Translations under genes and position numbers: made by a program | Part shown: in pieces, positions 43,646-51,645 of the stretch | Position numbering within the stretch: the first letter of the stretch is position 1 | Layout: every line of letters begins with the position of its first letter | NCBI RefSeq assembly: GCF_016863615.1 | Contig: NZ_BOPF01000019.1 | Coordinates: forward strand, 168,781-232,780 | From: Virgisporangium aliadipatigenens | GTDB taxonomy: Bacteria; Actinomycetota; Actinomycetes; Mycobacteriales; Micromonosporaceae | Reading direction: 5' to 3' | DNA: 64,000 nucleotides | Notes under the pieces: generated by a model | What the model was told of the DNA's origin: nothing | The model's input: only the letters and a program-made list of their open reading frames with translations | The model's database searches: none

Positions 43646-44328
43646 GCACGATCGTTGTCATCGGTGGCACGGCGGGGATCGGGAAGGCGATCGCCGCCAA
43701 GGCGGCGGCACGAGGCGACGAGGTGGTCATCACCGGCCGCGATCCCGAGCGGACCGCCGGTGTCGCCAAGGAGATCGGGGGGAACGTCACCGCGATCGCA
43801 CTCGACCTCGCCGAGCCCACGACGATCGCCGAGGCCCTGGCCGGTGTGTCCACTGTGGACCATCTGGTGATCGCCGCCATCGAACGCGACCAGAACACCG
43901 CCGTCGACTACGACGTCGCCAAGGCGCTGCGGCTGGTGACGTTGAAGCTCGTCGGCTACACGGAGGTGGTGCACGCGCTGCTGCCGCGGATGGGCCCGTC
44001 GGCGTCGGTGGTGCTTTTCGGGGGACTCGCCAAGGAGCGCCCCTACCCCGGTTCGACCACTGTCACCACGGTGAACGGCGGCGTGAGCGGCCTGGTGCGC
44101 ACCCTCGCCGTCGAGTTGGCGCCCATCCGCGTCAACGGCGTGCACCCGGGCATCATCGGCGACACGCCGACCTGGGAGGGCAAGTCGCTGGACCATGTCG
44201 TGGTGCGCACTCCCCTGCGCCGGCTGGCCACCACGGACGAGGTCGTCGACGCGGTGGAGTTCCTGCTGCGCAACGGTGCCGTCAACGGTGTCGAACTGGC
44301 CGTCGACGGCGGGTGGCTGCTGACGTGA
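43642..44328 (+). CDS. Atypical short-chain dehydrogenase without YxxxK
   Basis: A 228-residue Rossmann protein of the SDR superfamily, with the cofactor motif VIGGTAGIGKAIA and the downstream PIRVNGVHPGIIGDTP. At the catalytic place, where Tyr-x-x-x-Lys is expected before the alpha-F helix, the sequence reads PGSTTVTTVNGGVSGLVRTLA, so both Tyr and Lys are missing. A family of such SDRs exists; they may bind a cofactor or act with another base. It is coupled to both neighbours by GTGA overlaps. Confidence 0.82.
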   Translation: MSTIVVIGGTAGIGKAIAAKAAARGDEVVITGRDPERTAGVAKEIGGNVTAIALDLAEPTTIAEALAGVSTVDHLVIAAIERDQNTAVDYDVAKALRLVTLKLVGYTEVVHALLPRMGPSASVVLFGGLAKERPYPGSTTVTTVNGGVSGLVRTLAVELAPIRVNGVHPGIIGDTPTWEGKSLDHVVVRTPLRRLATTDEVVDAVEFLLRNGAVNGVELAVDGGWLLT

Positions 44329-45179
44329 GAGTGGCGGTCGTCGGCGCGGGACGCATGGGCGCGGCCATGGTACGGCGGCTGCGCGCCGGCGGCGTTCCCG
44401 TGAAGGTGTGGAACCGGACCGCGGAGAAGGCCGCCGCGGTCGCGGGCTCGACCGGGGCGGACGTCGCGCCCACCGCGCGTGAGGCCGCGGTGGGCGCCGA
44501 CGTCGTGCTGGTGTCGCTGGCGGACGACGCGGCCGTCGAGGCGGCCTACGGCGGTCCGGACGGATTGGCGGCGGGTGTCCACAGTGGAACGGTCGTCGCC
44601 GACACCAGCACCGTCGACCCGCGCACCGCGCGCACCATGGCCGCCCTGGTCGCCCGCCACCTCGACACACCGGTCTCCGGCAGCGTGTCCACAGTGGAGG
44701 CCGGCGGGTTGACCGTGCTCGCCGGCGGCGACGCGGCCGACCTGGAGGCGGCGCGTCCCGCGCTGGCGCACCTGGCGGCCAGGATCGTCCACATCGGACC
44801 GTCGGGCGCCGGCGCCACGGTCAAGCTCGCCGTCAACGGCATCGTCCACGCGCTCAACCAGGCCGTGGCCGAGGCCCTGGTGGTGGCCGAGGCCGCCGGT
44901 GTACCGCGGGAGACCGCGTACGACGTCTTCGCGGCGAGCGTCGCCGGAGGGCCCTTCGTCCAGTACAAACGCGACGCCTTCGTGAACCCCGCCGAGACGG
45001 CACCCGCGTTCACGCTCGACCTGGTCGGCAAGGACCTGGACCTGCTGCTCGCCCTCGCCGACCGGGTGGCCGTACCGACCCCCCAGGCGCGGGCCAACCG
45101 CGCGGCGGTGGCGGCAGCGGTGGCCGCCGGCCTGGGCGCCCGCGACATGGCCGCGATCGCCGAGCACCTGCGCCCCTAG
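44325..45179 (+). CDS. 3-hydroxyisobutyrate dehydrogenase-like oxidoreductase
   Basis: A 284-residue beta-hydroxyacid dehydrogenase. N-terminal VAVVGAGRMGAAMVRRLRAGG binds NAD(P). The substrate signature is DTPVSGSVSTVEAGGLTVLAGG (about 108-129), and the catalytic Lys sits in GAGATVKLAVNGIVHAL. Family members oxidise 3-hydroxyacids or reduce tartronate semialdehyde, and some reduce imines. It is the last gene of the coupled operon, and its stop codon overlaps the first arm of a long hairpin. Confidence 0.9.
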   Translation: MRVAVVGAGRMGAAMVRRLRAGGVPVKVWNRTAEKAAAVAGSTGADVAPTAREAAVGADVVLVSLADDAAVEAAYGGPDGLAAGVHSGTVVADTSTVDPRTARTMAALVARHLDTPVSGSVSTVEAGGLTVLAGGDAADLEAARPALAHLAARIVHIGPSGAGATVKLAVNGIVHALNQAVAEALVVAEAAGVPRETAYDVFAASVAGGPFVQYKRDAFVNPAETAPAFTLDLVGKDLDLLLALADRVAVPTPQARANRAAVAAAVAAGLGARDMAAIAEHLRP

Positions 45180-45240
45180 ATCAATGTGAATTCTGTTGCG
45201 GCTGTGCCGGCGTGTCGCGCAACAGGATTCACATTGATCT
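45178..45240. terminator. Long hairpin between convergent operon and rtcB
   Basis: Two 23-base arms (45178-45200 and 45218-45240) pair fully except for one T-G position, which is a wobble pair in RNA; the loop is 17 bases. It fills the whole gap between the dehydrogenase stop and the RtcB stop. The AT-rich outer arm (AGATCAATGTGAAT) differs from the usual GC-rich terminators. Confidence 0.75.
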
Positions 45241-46368
45241 TCAGCGGCGGCGGCGGGGAGTCGTTTCTGCGGTCTTGTAGGTGACCAGCGGGACCGTCGA
45301 CAGCACGGGGGTTGCGAGACCGTGCGACGACAGGTCCGCGATGACCTGCTCGATGCGTTTGTAGGCCGTCGGCGCCTCTTCGAACAGCAGCTGCCGGTCC
45401 CCGCACACCACGTACGACCCGACCGGGGTCCGGCGCAACTCCTCGACGGTGTGCTTGGCCTTGCCCCGCTTGAGCGCGTCGGCGCGCGACATCTTGCGCC
45501 CCGCGCCGTGCGCGACCGAGAAACCCGCCGCCGCGCCCGCGTGGCCGTGCACGAGGTACGACGGGGTCCCCCGCGTCCCCGCGACCAGCACGTCGCGGCC
45601 GTCACCCGGCGCCGCCCCCTTGCGGTGCAGGTAGACCTTTCCGTCGAACGTGTCCAGTGCCACTACCTCGGCGGAATTGTGGCACTCGTCGACGACGGGC
45701 GGCGACGGCGTGGCCCCCAGGGCGAGGGCGACGCGGGTCGCGAGCAGGCGCCGGTTGAGCGCACCCCAGCGCACCGCGTCGTCGTGGGCCGCCAGGTAGG
45801 CGGCCGGATCCACGGCCGGCCCGGCGCCGTGCACCTCGGTGTGGGTGCGCAGGATGCGTTCGCCGAAGCCCCGCGATCCACTGTGGACGATCAGGACCAG
45901 GTCACCGGCCGCCAGGCCGAGGCGCGCGGCATGCGCGGCGTCGAGCACCTGGCCGACCTTCGCCAGCTCGACGAAGTGGTTGCCCCGCCCGACGGTGCCG
46001 AGGCTCTCGGTGAAGCCGCCCGGGATGTCATCGTCCACATAGGACCAGACCTCGTCGTCCGGGTCGACCGGCACGTCGAGATCGGGGAACTTGCCGGCGA
46101 GCTTCTCCGGCACCGCCCGCTTGAGCGCGAACGGGAACACCGCGATGCCGCACCCGATGTCGGAGCCGACGAGGTGCGGGTAGAGCACGGTCGAGGACAT
46201 GGCGGCACCGATCGGCGCGCCCTTGCCGGGGTGCAGGTCGGGCATGCCCGCGACGTGCAGCATCCCGTCGAGGGCGGCGACCTGGTCGCACTGGCGCAGG
46301 GCGTCGGACTCGATCCAACTGCCGGGCGCGGCGAACACCTTCACGGTGGCGGAGGTCTGGGGAAACAA
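45241..46368 (-). CDS. Short RtcB-family RNA ligase
   Basis: A 375-residue RtcB-type protein, shorter than the classical tRNA-splicing enzyme. Metal and guanylate site residues are present: Asp70 and Cys73 (GSDIGCG), His131 (GRGNHFVEL), His162 (IVHSGSRG), His230 (ECHNS), and the guanylated His287 in HGAGRKMSR. RtcB joins 2',3'-cyclic-phosphate and 5'-OH RNA ends with GTP; the short branch is often linked to release factor H or stress-damaged rRNA repair, but no prfH gene is beside it here. The reading frame opens at a TTG (46368); a GTG a few codons later is also possible. It stands alone. Confidence 0.88.
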   Translation of the reverse strand: MFPQTSATVKVFAAPGSWIESDALRQCDQVAALDGMLHVAGMPDLHPGKGAPIGAAMSSTVLYPHLVGSDIGCGIAVFPFALKRAVPEKLAGKFPDLDVPVDPDDEVWSYVDDDIPGGFTESLGTVGRGNHFVELAKVGQVLDAAHAARLGLAAGDLVLIVHSGSRGFGERILRTHTEVHGAGPAVDPAAYLAAHDDAVRWGALNRRLLATRVALALGATPSPPVVDECHNSAEVVALDTFDGKVYLHRKGAAPGDGRDVLVAGTRGTPSYLVHGHAGAAAGFSVAHGAGRKMSRADALKRGKAKHTVEELRRTPVGSYVVCGDRQLLFEEAPTAYKRIEQVIADLSSHGLATPVLSTVPLVTYKTAETTPRRRR

Positions 46369-46399
46369 CGACGCTCTTCTTTCGCGCAGAGAAAGGGAA

Positions 46400-47029
46400 T
46401 CAGCCGAGGGGACCCGTCAGAACGTCATGCCGACCACCATCCCCGACATCCGACCGCCCGGCAAGCGCTTTAACCCCGTACCCGCCCCACCAGATCATGA
46501 TCGGCAGATGGAGGGCGTACCCGAGCTGTTCCACGGCGGGGCCCGGCCCGGCGAGCCCGCTCGTCCACGGCAGCACCACGGCGGCCGCGCCGGAGACGCA
46601 CGCCGCCAAGCCGCCCCACCCCGGACGCGCGAACGCCGTCGCGGCGACCCACAACAGCCCGGCGAGGTTCACGGTCCACTTGGCCAGCAGCAGCACCGCC
46701 AGCGCGGCGGCGGGCTCCCCGGTCAGCTGGGTCACCGCGAGATTGCCCGCGTCGTGCAGCAACCCCGCGAGCCCGGCCGCCGCCAACAGCCCACCCGCCG
46801 GCCGTCCCGTCACAAGAAGCCCGGCCGCCGTCAGGGCCAGCCAACCGAGCACGTCCAACGCCAGTTCGACCAGATGGAGCGCGACCCGGTCGTGCACGGC
46901 GCCCAGCGTGGCGCCGAGGTCCGACGGATTCAGGGTCAATCCCGATGGCACGGCGACGGCCGCGCCCGCGATCATGGCGGTCAACGAGGTCAGCAGCAGC
47001 ACACCCACACCGCGATTCACAGTGGTCAT
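46400..47029 (-). CDS. Membrane protein of unknown function
   Basis: A 209-residue protein with about six hydrophobic helices (for example VGVLLLTSLTAMIAGAAVAV and LALTAAGLLVTGRPAGGLLAAAGLAGLL). It begins at the ATG at 47029, just outside the MerR-type operator, and is divergent from the MerR gene. MerR regulators often control a divergent membrane protein or exporter, so it is a likely target. I do not recognise the family. Confidence 0.7.
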   Translation of the reverse strand: MTTVNRGVGVLLLTSLTAMIAGAAVAVPSGLTLNPSDLGATLGAVHDRVALHLVELALDVLGWLALTAAGLLVTGRPAGGLLAAAGLAGLLHDAGNLAVTQLTGEPAAALAVLLLAKWTVNLAGLLWVAATAFARPGWGGLAACVSGAAAVVLPWTSGLAGPGPAVEQLGYALHLPIMIWWGGYGVKALAGRSDVGDGGRHDVLTGPLG

Positions 47030-47044
47030 GGCGCGGACGCTAAA

Positions 47045-47065
47045 ACCCTGACGCGGCGCGAGGGT
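47045..47065. promoter_or_regulatory. Dyad in the MerR divergent promoter region
   Basis: ACCCT (47045-47049) and AGGGT (47061-47065) flank 11 GC-rich bases in the 49-base divergent region. MerR regulators bind dyads between -35 and -10 elements, and the position fits. Confidence 0.35.
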
Positions 47066-47078
47066 CAAGAGACAGGCG

Positions 47079-47804
47079 GTGCGGCGGATGTGGCGGATCG
47101 GACGGTTGGCACACATGGCCGGCGTATCCGAACGCACACTGCGCCACTACGACCGCATCGGCCTCCTGCGCCCCGCCGCCGTCGACGGCGCCACCGGCTA
47201 CCGCTGGTACGGCGTCGCGGAGCTGACCCGCCTCGAACGCATCCGCGGGCTGCAACGCCTCGGCCTGCCCCTGCGCCGCATCGCCGACCTGCTCGACGCG
47301 CCCGAGCACCAGGTCCGCGACGCCCTGGCCGAGACGGTCGAGGAGCTGCGGCGCGAGATCGCCACGAGGTCCGCCGCGCTCGCCGCCGCGCGGGAGCACC
47401 TGGCCGCCGCCCCGCCGATCCTCCCCCAGGAGACCACCGTCGGGCCGCGCCACCTCCGCGTCCGCCACTTCCTTGTAGAGCATCCGGGGGAACTGGCGTG
47501 TGCGCGCCCGAGCGTCCTGCTGACCTGGTTGGAGGGCCGCCCGACGGAGGGGTTCGCGGCGGCGGTGGAGACCGCCCGGGGCGGGGAACGCCTCACCCTC
47601 CCCGCGCGCCGCGTGGTCCGCGTGGTGGTGCCGCCGGGCCGCGGGGTGGTACGCGCCGGCCACGACCTGTTCGACTGGCTGCACCGCCGGCCCGTCCGCA
47701 TCAGCGGCCCCACCCTGGAGGAACATCTCGTCGACGGCGACGGCGCGATGGCGACGGTTCTGGAGGTACCGGTGTCTTTCGGACACGTACTATCTTCCTC
47801 ATGA
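47079..47804 (+). CDS. MerR-family transcriptional regulator
   Basis: A 241-residue regulator with the MerR winged helix at the N terminus (WRIGRLAHMAGVSERTLRHYDRIGLLRP, then GYRWYGVAELTRLERIRGLQRLGLPLRRIADLL), a dimerising coiled coil (about 75-110) and a C-terminal region of about 120 residues that may bind a small molecule. A GTG at 47079 or an ATG at 47088 can serve as the start. The stop overlaps the next gene's ATG (ATGA), coupling it to a DUF1877 protein. Confidence 0.87.
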   Translation: MRRMWRIGRLAHMAGVSERTLRHYDRIGLLRPAAVDGATGYRWYGVAELTRLERIRGLQRLGLPLRRIADLLDAPEHQVRDALAETVEELRREIATRSAALAAAREHLAAAPPILPQETTVGPRHLRVRHFLVEHPGELACARPSVLLTWLEGRPTEGFAAAVETARGGERLTLPARRVVRVVVPPGRGVVRAGHDLFDWLHRRPVRISGPTLEEHLVDGDGAMATVLEVPVSFGHVLSSS

Positions 47805-48292
47805 GCATGATGGGCGTGTTCTTCGCCTTGTCGCCCGATCAGGAACACGCCCTGTTGGACGCCGACGAGTCCGGCAGCGACGATTCGGTGCGCGACCTCA
47901 TCGAGGAGTTCGAGGAAAACTGGGCGGACGGCCGCTACTCCGCCGACACCGACCAGGCGTGGGACGCCATCCACCGCTGCCTCACCGACGGCACGCTCGA
48001 CCCGGACGGCGGCGCCTACCCGCTCTCGCACGCCGTGCTCGGCGGCCGTCACCTCAGCGACGACTGGTACGTCGTGTACGTCAGCGCGACGGAGGTGAAG
48101 GACGTGGCCGCCGCGCTGCGCGAGGTCGCGCGCGACTGGCTGCGCACCCGCCTGGAGGGCCTGGGCGCCGGATACACGGGCGCGCGCGACGACGCCGACT
48201 TCGAGTACACGTGGAGCAACTTCGAGGACGTGCGGGAGTTCTACGGACGGGCCGCCGAGGCGGGTCGCGCCGTCGTCTTCACCGCGACCTGA
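47801..48292 (+). CDS. DUF1877 (YfbM-like) family protein
   Basis: A 163-residue protein that begins MSMMGVFFALSPDQEHALLDA, the usual family opening. It also has DTDQAWDAIHRCLTDG, LSHAVLGGRHLSDDWYVVYVSATEVKDVAAALREV and the closing EFYGRAAEAGRAVVF. The ATG overlaps the MerR stop. No function is known for the family. A paralogue at 17941 shows that the genome keeps more than one. Confidence 0.78.
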   Translation: MSMMGVFFALSPDQEHALLDADESGSDDSVRDLIEEFEENWADGRYSADTDQAWDAIHRCLTDGTLDPDGGAYPLSHAVLGGRHLSDDWYVVYVSATEVKDVAAALREVARDWLRTRLEGLGAGYTGARDDADFEYTWSNFEDVREFYGRAAEAGRAVVFTAT

Positions 48293-48301
48293 CGGGACCG
48301 T

Positions 48302-49951
48302 TCAGGAGTAGGACATCCGCCGGCCGACGTTGCACAGCGGCAGGCCGTCGACCTCGACGGTGTGGATGACCTCGTAGCCCGGCGGCAGCGGCCAGGGTTC
48401 GTAGTCGATGCTGTAGTCGCCCTCCGCGGCGTACACCGGGCTCCAGCCCGGCGGGATGCTGGGGCTGCCGTACGGGAAACCGCCGATCGAGGGCGGCTCG
48501 TTCGGCACCGGGTAGCGGAAACGGTTCGCCAGCAACCAGTCCATCGCCGAACGCTGGCAACTGCCCCAGTAATCGCCCTCCCACTTGCCCCGGGCGTCGG
48601 CGTAGCCGCCGACGATCGGGCTGAAGTACACGTACTCGTACGGGTAGAGGCGCACCGTGGCGACGACCGAGTGCGCGTAGCCGCCGACGAGGTCGACCAC
48701 GAGCAGGGCGGCGACGACGTACCGGGCCCGTTCCGACGCGGCACGGGTGGTGGCCAGGGCCCCGGCGGTGCGCTGCACGGCATACGCACCGAGCAGGATC
48801 AGTCCGGGAACGATGAACAGGAAGTGCCGCGGCCCGTTGTACAGCACCGGCCGGGTCACCAGCAGCAGCACGAACGGCACGAAGAACAGCGCCGCGCCGG
48901 CCAGCACCCGCAGGTCCGTCAGGCGGCGGCGCACCAGGTCGGCGACGATCAGCCCGGTGCCGAGCAGGGCGAGCAGCACGGTCGGCAGCGGCGAGGCGAC
49001 CAGGAGCCAGCGCGGCACGTAGTCGCGCGGCCGGGTCGAGGCGTGCACCAGTTCGCCGTTGAAGAGGATGTTGCCGTCCCACGGATACGCCGACATGTTC
49101 TTGAGCACGTCCGGCAGTCCGCTTACCGGGTTGAGCGCGATGTAGGGCCAGGTGACGATGATCGTCAGGTACGTGGCGGCGCCGATCGCCAGGCCGGCCA
49201 GCAGTTGCTTGCGCAGCTCCGGCCACCAGGCCTTTTCGCGAACGGCCGCCCGCCCGTGCCGGGCCCACCAGACCAGTGCGGCGAGCCCGACGACGCCGAG
49301 CCACAGCAGGGCGTTGATCCGGACGGAGACGCCGATCCCGATCACCACGCCGAGCAGCAGGCTGTCGAGTATCCACTCGCGTCCGGTGTTCCAGCGGCGC
49401 AGCAGCCGCAGCGTCATCCAGAGGATGAAGATCATGGCGACGGCGAGCGGGATGTCCTTGGAGTTGTTGAAGACGGCGCCGGTGTAGCGCGGGTACAGGG
49501 CCAGGCCGGCGGCCGCCAGGAACGAGCCCCACCAGCCGCCCAGTTCGTAGCCGCACAGGGCCATCCCGACGATCCCGGCGGCGCCGCCGATCCCGCAGAC
49601 CAGCGCGCGCACGTACCAGTGGTCGGCGCCGCCGAAGGTGAACTGCGCGAAGGCCACCAGGAACTCGAAGACCGGCCCGTGCTCGGGCATGTGCAGCACC
49701 GGGTCGAAGTTGAGGAAGCTGGTGTCCTCGCCGAGGCTGAAATACCAGCGGTAGGTCGCCGTCCCGTACTCGTCCTGGAACGCCTCGTCGTAGGTGTGGC
49801 CGTAGCGGTCGGCCTGGGTCACCACGTAGAGGCCGGTCAGCACCAGCAACGTCGTGAGCAGCCACATCGGCACGCGGTCGTGCCACAGTCTCGCCGGCGT
49901 GGGACTCTCCGATCGCTCGGTCGTTTCTTCGGCCGGGATCGTTGTCGACAT
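48302..49951 (-). CDS. PMT/ArnT-like membrane glycosyltransferase (GT39/GT83 type)
   Basis: A 549-residue membrane protein with about 11-12 helices. The early outside loop carries YGHTYDEAFQDEYG with the acidic pair used for catalysis in GT-C enzymes, followed by YPRYTGAVFNNSKDIPLAVAM. A C-terminal outside region of about 120 residues begins near YSPIVGGYADARGKWEGDYWG. GT-C enzymes take a lipid-linked sugar and put it on proteins or envelope glycans. The substrate is unknown. A GTG six bases upstream (49957) is an alternative start. Confidence 0.82.
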   Translation of the reverse strand: MSTTIPAEETTERSESPTPARLWHDRVPMWLLTTLLVLTGLYVVTQADRYGHTYDEAFQDEYGTATYRWYFSLGEDTSFLNFDPVLHMPEHGPVFEFLVAFAQFTFGGADHWYVRALVCGIGGAAGIVGMALCGYELGGWWGSFLAAAGLALYPRYTGAVFNNSKDIPLAVAMIFILWMTLRLLRRWNTGREWILDSLLLGVVIGIGVSVRINALLWLGVVGLAALVWWARHGRAAVREKAWWPELRKQLLAGLAIGAATYLTIIVTWPYIALNPVSGLPDVLKNMSAYPWDGNILFNGELVHASTRPRDYVPRWLLVASPLPTVLLALLGTGLIVADLVRRRLTDLRVLAGAALFFVPFVLLLVTRPVLYNGPRHFLFIVPGLILLGAYAVQRTAGALATTRAASERARYVVAALLVVDLVGGYAHSVVATVRLYPYEYVYFSPIVGGYADARGKWEGDYWGSCQRSAMDWLLANRFRYPVPNEPPSIGGFPYGSPSIPPGWSPVYAAEGDYSIDYEPWPLPPGYEVIHTVEVDGLPLCNVGRRMSYS

Positions 49952-50006
49952 CGGCACAGGCTAGTGCAGCCATTCAGCAATTCAAATCAGTAGTGCGGCA
50001 CGCCGA

Positions 50007-50789
50007 TTACCGGTCCCGTAACAGCAGCCCGTCGTTGGCGAGCACGACGTCCGGCACGTCGCCGGCCGGTTCGTAGGGCTCGACGGTCAACGTGCGGCGG
50101 CCGTCGTCGAAGCGCAGCAGCTGCCCCGGCACGAGCAGGTGCCCGTCGGCCTGCATCCGGGCGAGGTGGTTGAGGATGGCGCCGGTCTCCTGGATCCGTT
50201 CGGCGGGCACGCCGGCGATCAGGTCCGGCCGGCCGAACTTGATCATCCCCCGGGTGTGCACCGGGTGCCCGAAGCCGGGCGACGGTTCGGTCTCGGCGAT
50301 CAGGCTCACCTCGTCCTGCACGCTGAACGGCCGGTCCGGCGCGAGCGCCGCCACCTGCGCGCCGGTGTACCAGTTGAAGGCATAGCAGTCGAGGATCGCG
50401 AACGCCCCCGCCTCGGCGAGTGCCTGCGCGGCCGCCCACGCGAGCTGCAGGTGGGTCAGGTCCGGCGGGTCCGCCAGTTCCACCTTGACCGAGTAGCACA
50501 TCGGTGCCCGGTCGAGCCGGTCCAGCTCGGGCAGTCCCTGCTGCGCGGCGATGTTGCGCAGGGCGCCGGTGCGCCAGTTGTCCACCCATTCGGGGCTGTC
50601 CGTGTGCCGGTGGCCCCGCAGGTCGAGCGCGTCGACGGGCACGCCCCTCGGGGTGCGCCCGCGGAGCGTGAAGTCGGGTCCGACGACGTCGCCGTCCGCG
50701 TAGGCGATCAGCGTCATCGCGGCCCGGCTTCCCGTGTCCTGGAACGACTCCCGGCTCCACGGTGCGATCGGAGTGGTCACCCGGGGCAT
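50007..50789 (-). CDS. Uncharacterised protein, 260 residues
   Basis: A soluble protein without signal or membrane segments. It holds repeated aromatic-rich strands (MCYSVKVELADPPDL, CYAFNWYTGAQVAAL), GHPVHTRGMIKFGRPDLIAGVP with invariant-looking Gly and Arg, and a C-terminal beta part (LTVEPYEPAGDVPDVVLANDG). I do not recognise the family. The ATG at 50789 is used; a GTG nine bases later is also possible. It is divergent from the gene at 50818, only 28 bases away. Confidence 0.6.
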   Translation of the reverse strand: MPRVTTPIAPWSRESFQDTGSRAAMTLIAYADGDVVGPDFTLRGRTPRGVPVDALDLRGHRHTDSPEWVDNWRTGALRNIAAQQGLPELDRLDRAPMCYSVKVELADPPDLTHLQLAWAAAQALAEAGAFAILDCYAFNWYTGAQVAALAPDRPFSVQDEVSLIAETEPSPGFGHPVHTRGMIKFGRPDLIAGVPAERIQETGAILNHLARMQADGHLLVPGQLLRFDDGRRTLTVEPYEPAGDVPDVVLANDGLLLRDR

Positions 50790-50817
50790 CCTGCCACGCG
50801 CACGGTAGTTTCGCGGG

Positions 50818-51645
50818 ATGCCCGACCTCGACGCTCTTCTCGCGCGGGCCACGTCCGCGGCCGTGCGCACGGTCGACGGCGAGCCGGTGCATCACACCAC
50901 CGACGCCGCGGCCCTCGCCGGGCTGCGCGAGGCGCTGGCGGTCGAGGTCGTGCTCGACATGGTGTGCGCGTGCCTGGGCGACCTGCGGATCGAGTTCGCC
51001 GGCGTGGACGGTGTGCGCATCGCGACCGTCGGCTACCACCACGCGGCCACGATCCGCTGGGACGGCTACCCCGCCGACGCCGAACTGCGCGACGGCCCCG
51101 CCCTGCTGCGCTGGCTCGCCGCGCAGGGCGTACCCGGCCCGCTGGAGAGGCACGAGACCGGCGAGCGGGCGCGGGCGGCGCACGAGGCCGAACGGGCCAT
51201 CGCGCTACGGGACTGGCGCGCGAAGGCGCCCCTGCCGGATGCGATCCTCGACCGGATCGTCGAGGGCCGGCCGCCCGCCACCGACGCCCTGCTCGCCGAG
51301 GTGCGCGCCGGCCGGGACACGGCGCCGGCCGTCGCGTTGGCGCTGCTCGCGTGGTGCGGTGCGGGCACCGGCCGCTACTCCGGCTACCCCTCGCACGAGG
51401 CCCTTCCGAGCAGGCTCCTCGCCGAGATCCCGATCGGCGTCATCGTCGAGGCGCTCGGGCTGCCCGAGGCGACCGACGCGCACCGGGCCGGGGCGGTGCG
51501 GCATCTGATCGGGTGGCGTTCGCGGGCGAAGCTGGCGCGCGACATCGGGCGGGTGCCGGCGGCGTTGCGCGCCCGCCTGGTCGAGGTGGCGCGGCGGTCT
51601 CCCGACCCGGACACCCGCGAGCGGGCCGCCGAGAAGCTCGGCTAG
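50818..51645 (+). CDS. Uncharacterised protein, 275 residues
   Basis: A helix-rich soluble protein. The first 100 residues are mixed alpha/beta (DLRIEFAGVDGVRIATVGYHHAATIRWDGYPADAEL); the rest is helical with short Arg- and Ala-rich repeats that could be HEAT-like, ending SPDPDTRERAAEKLG. No family is recognised. Its stop overlaps the stop of the convergent TetR gene inside CTAG. Confidence 0.6.
   Translation: MPDLDALLARATSAAVRTVDGEPVHHTTDAAALAGLREALAVEVVLDMVCACLGDLRIEFAGVDGVRIATVGYHHAATIRWDGYPADAELRDGPALLRWLAAQGVPGPLERHETGERARAAHEAERAIALRDWRAKAPLPDAILDRIVEGRPPATDALLAEVRAGRDTAPAVALALLAWCGAGTGRYSGYPSHEALPSRLLAEIPIGVIVEALGLPEATDAHRAGAVRHLIGWRSRAKLARDIGRVPAALRARLVEVARRSPDPDTRERAAEKLG

Larger units (their letters stand above)
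43848..45887. repeat. Dispersed palindrome TCCAC(A/T)GTGGA, densest stretch
   Basis: Four exact copies lie here, centred near 43854, 44583, 44693 and 45882. Others in the window are centred near 8072, 27040, 28811, 37804 and 56066. Flanking G and C often extend it to GTCCACWGTGGAC. Eight copies are inside coding sequence, and the one near 56066 covers the last codons and stop of the aldo/keto reductase gene. Near-copies are at 35673 and 56317. Confidence 0.8.

Noticed and set aside
38144..45179. An ectoine or allantoin degradation operon
   Set aside because: The M24 and bicupin genes hint at DoeA/EutD or UGHY, but the partner genes (DoeB, allantoinase, allantoicase, MocR regulator) are missing.
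46199..47800. A long upstream extension of the DUF1877 frame (to 697 residues)
   Set aside because: It crosses the membrane-protein and MerR genes in wrong frames and is low-complexity; only the part from 47801 matches a family.
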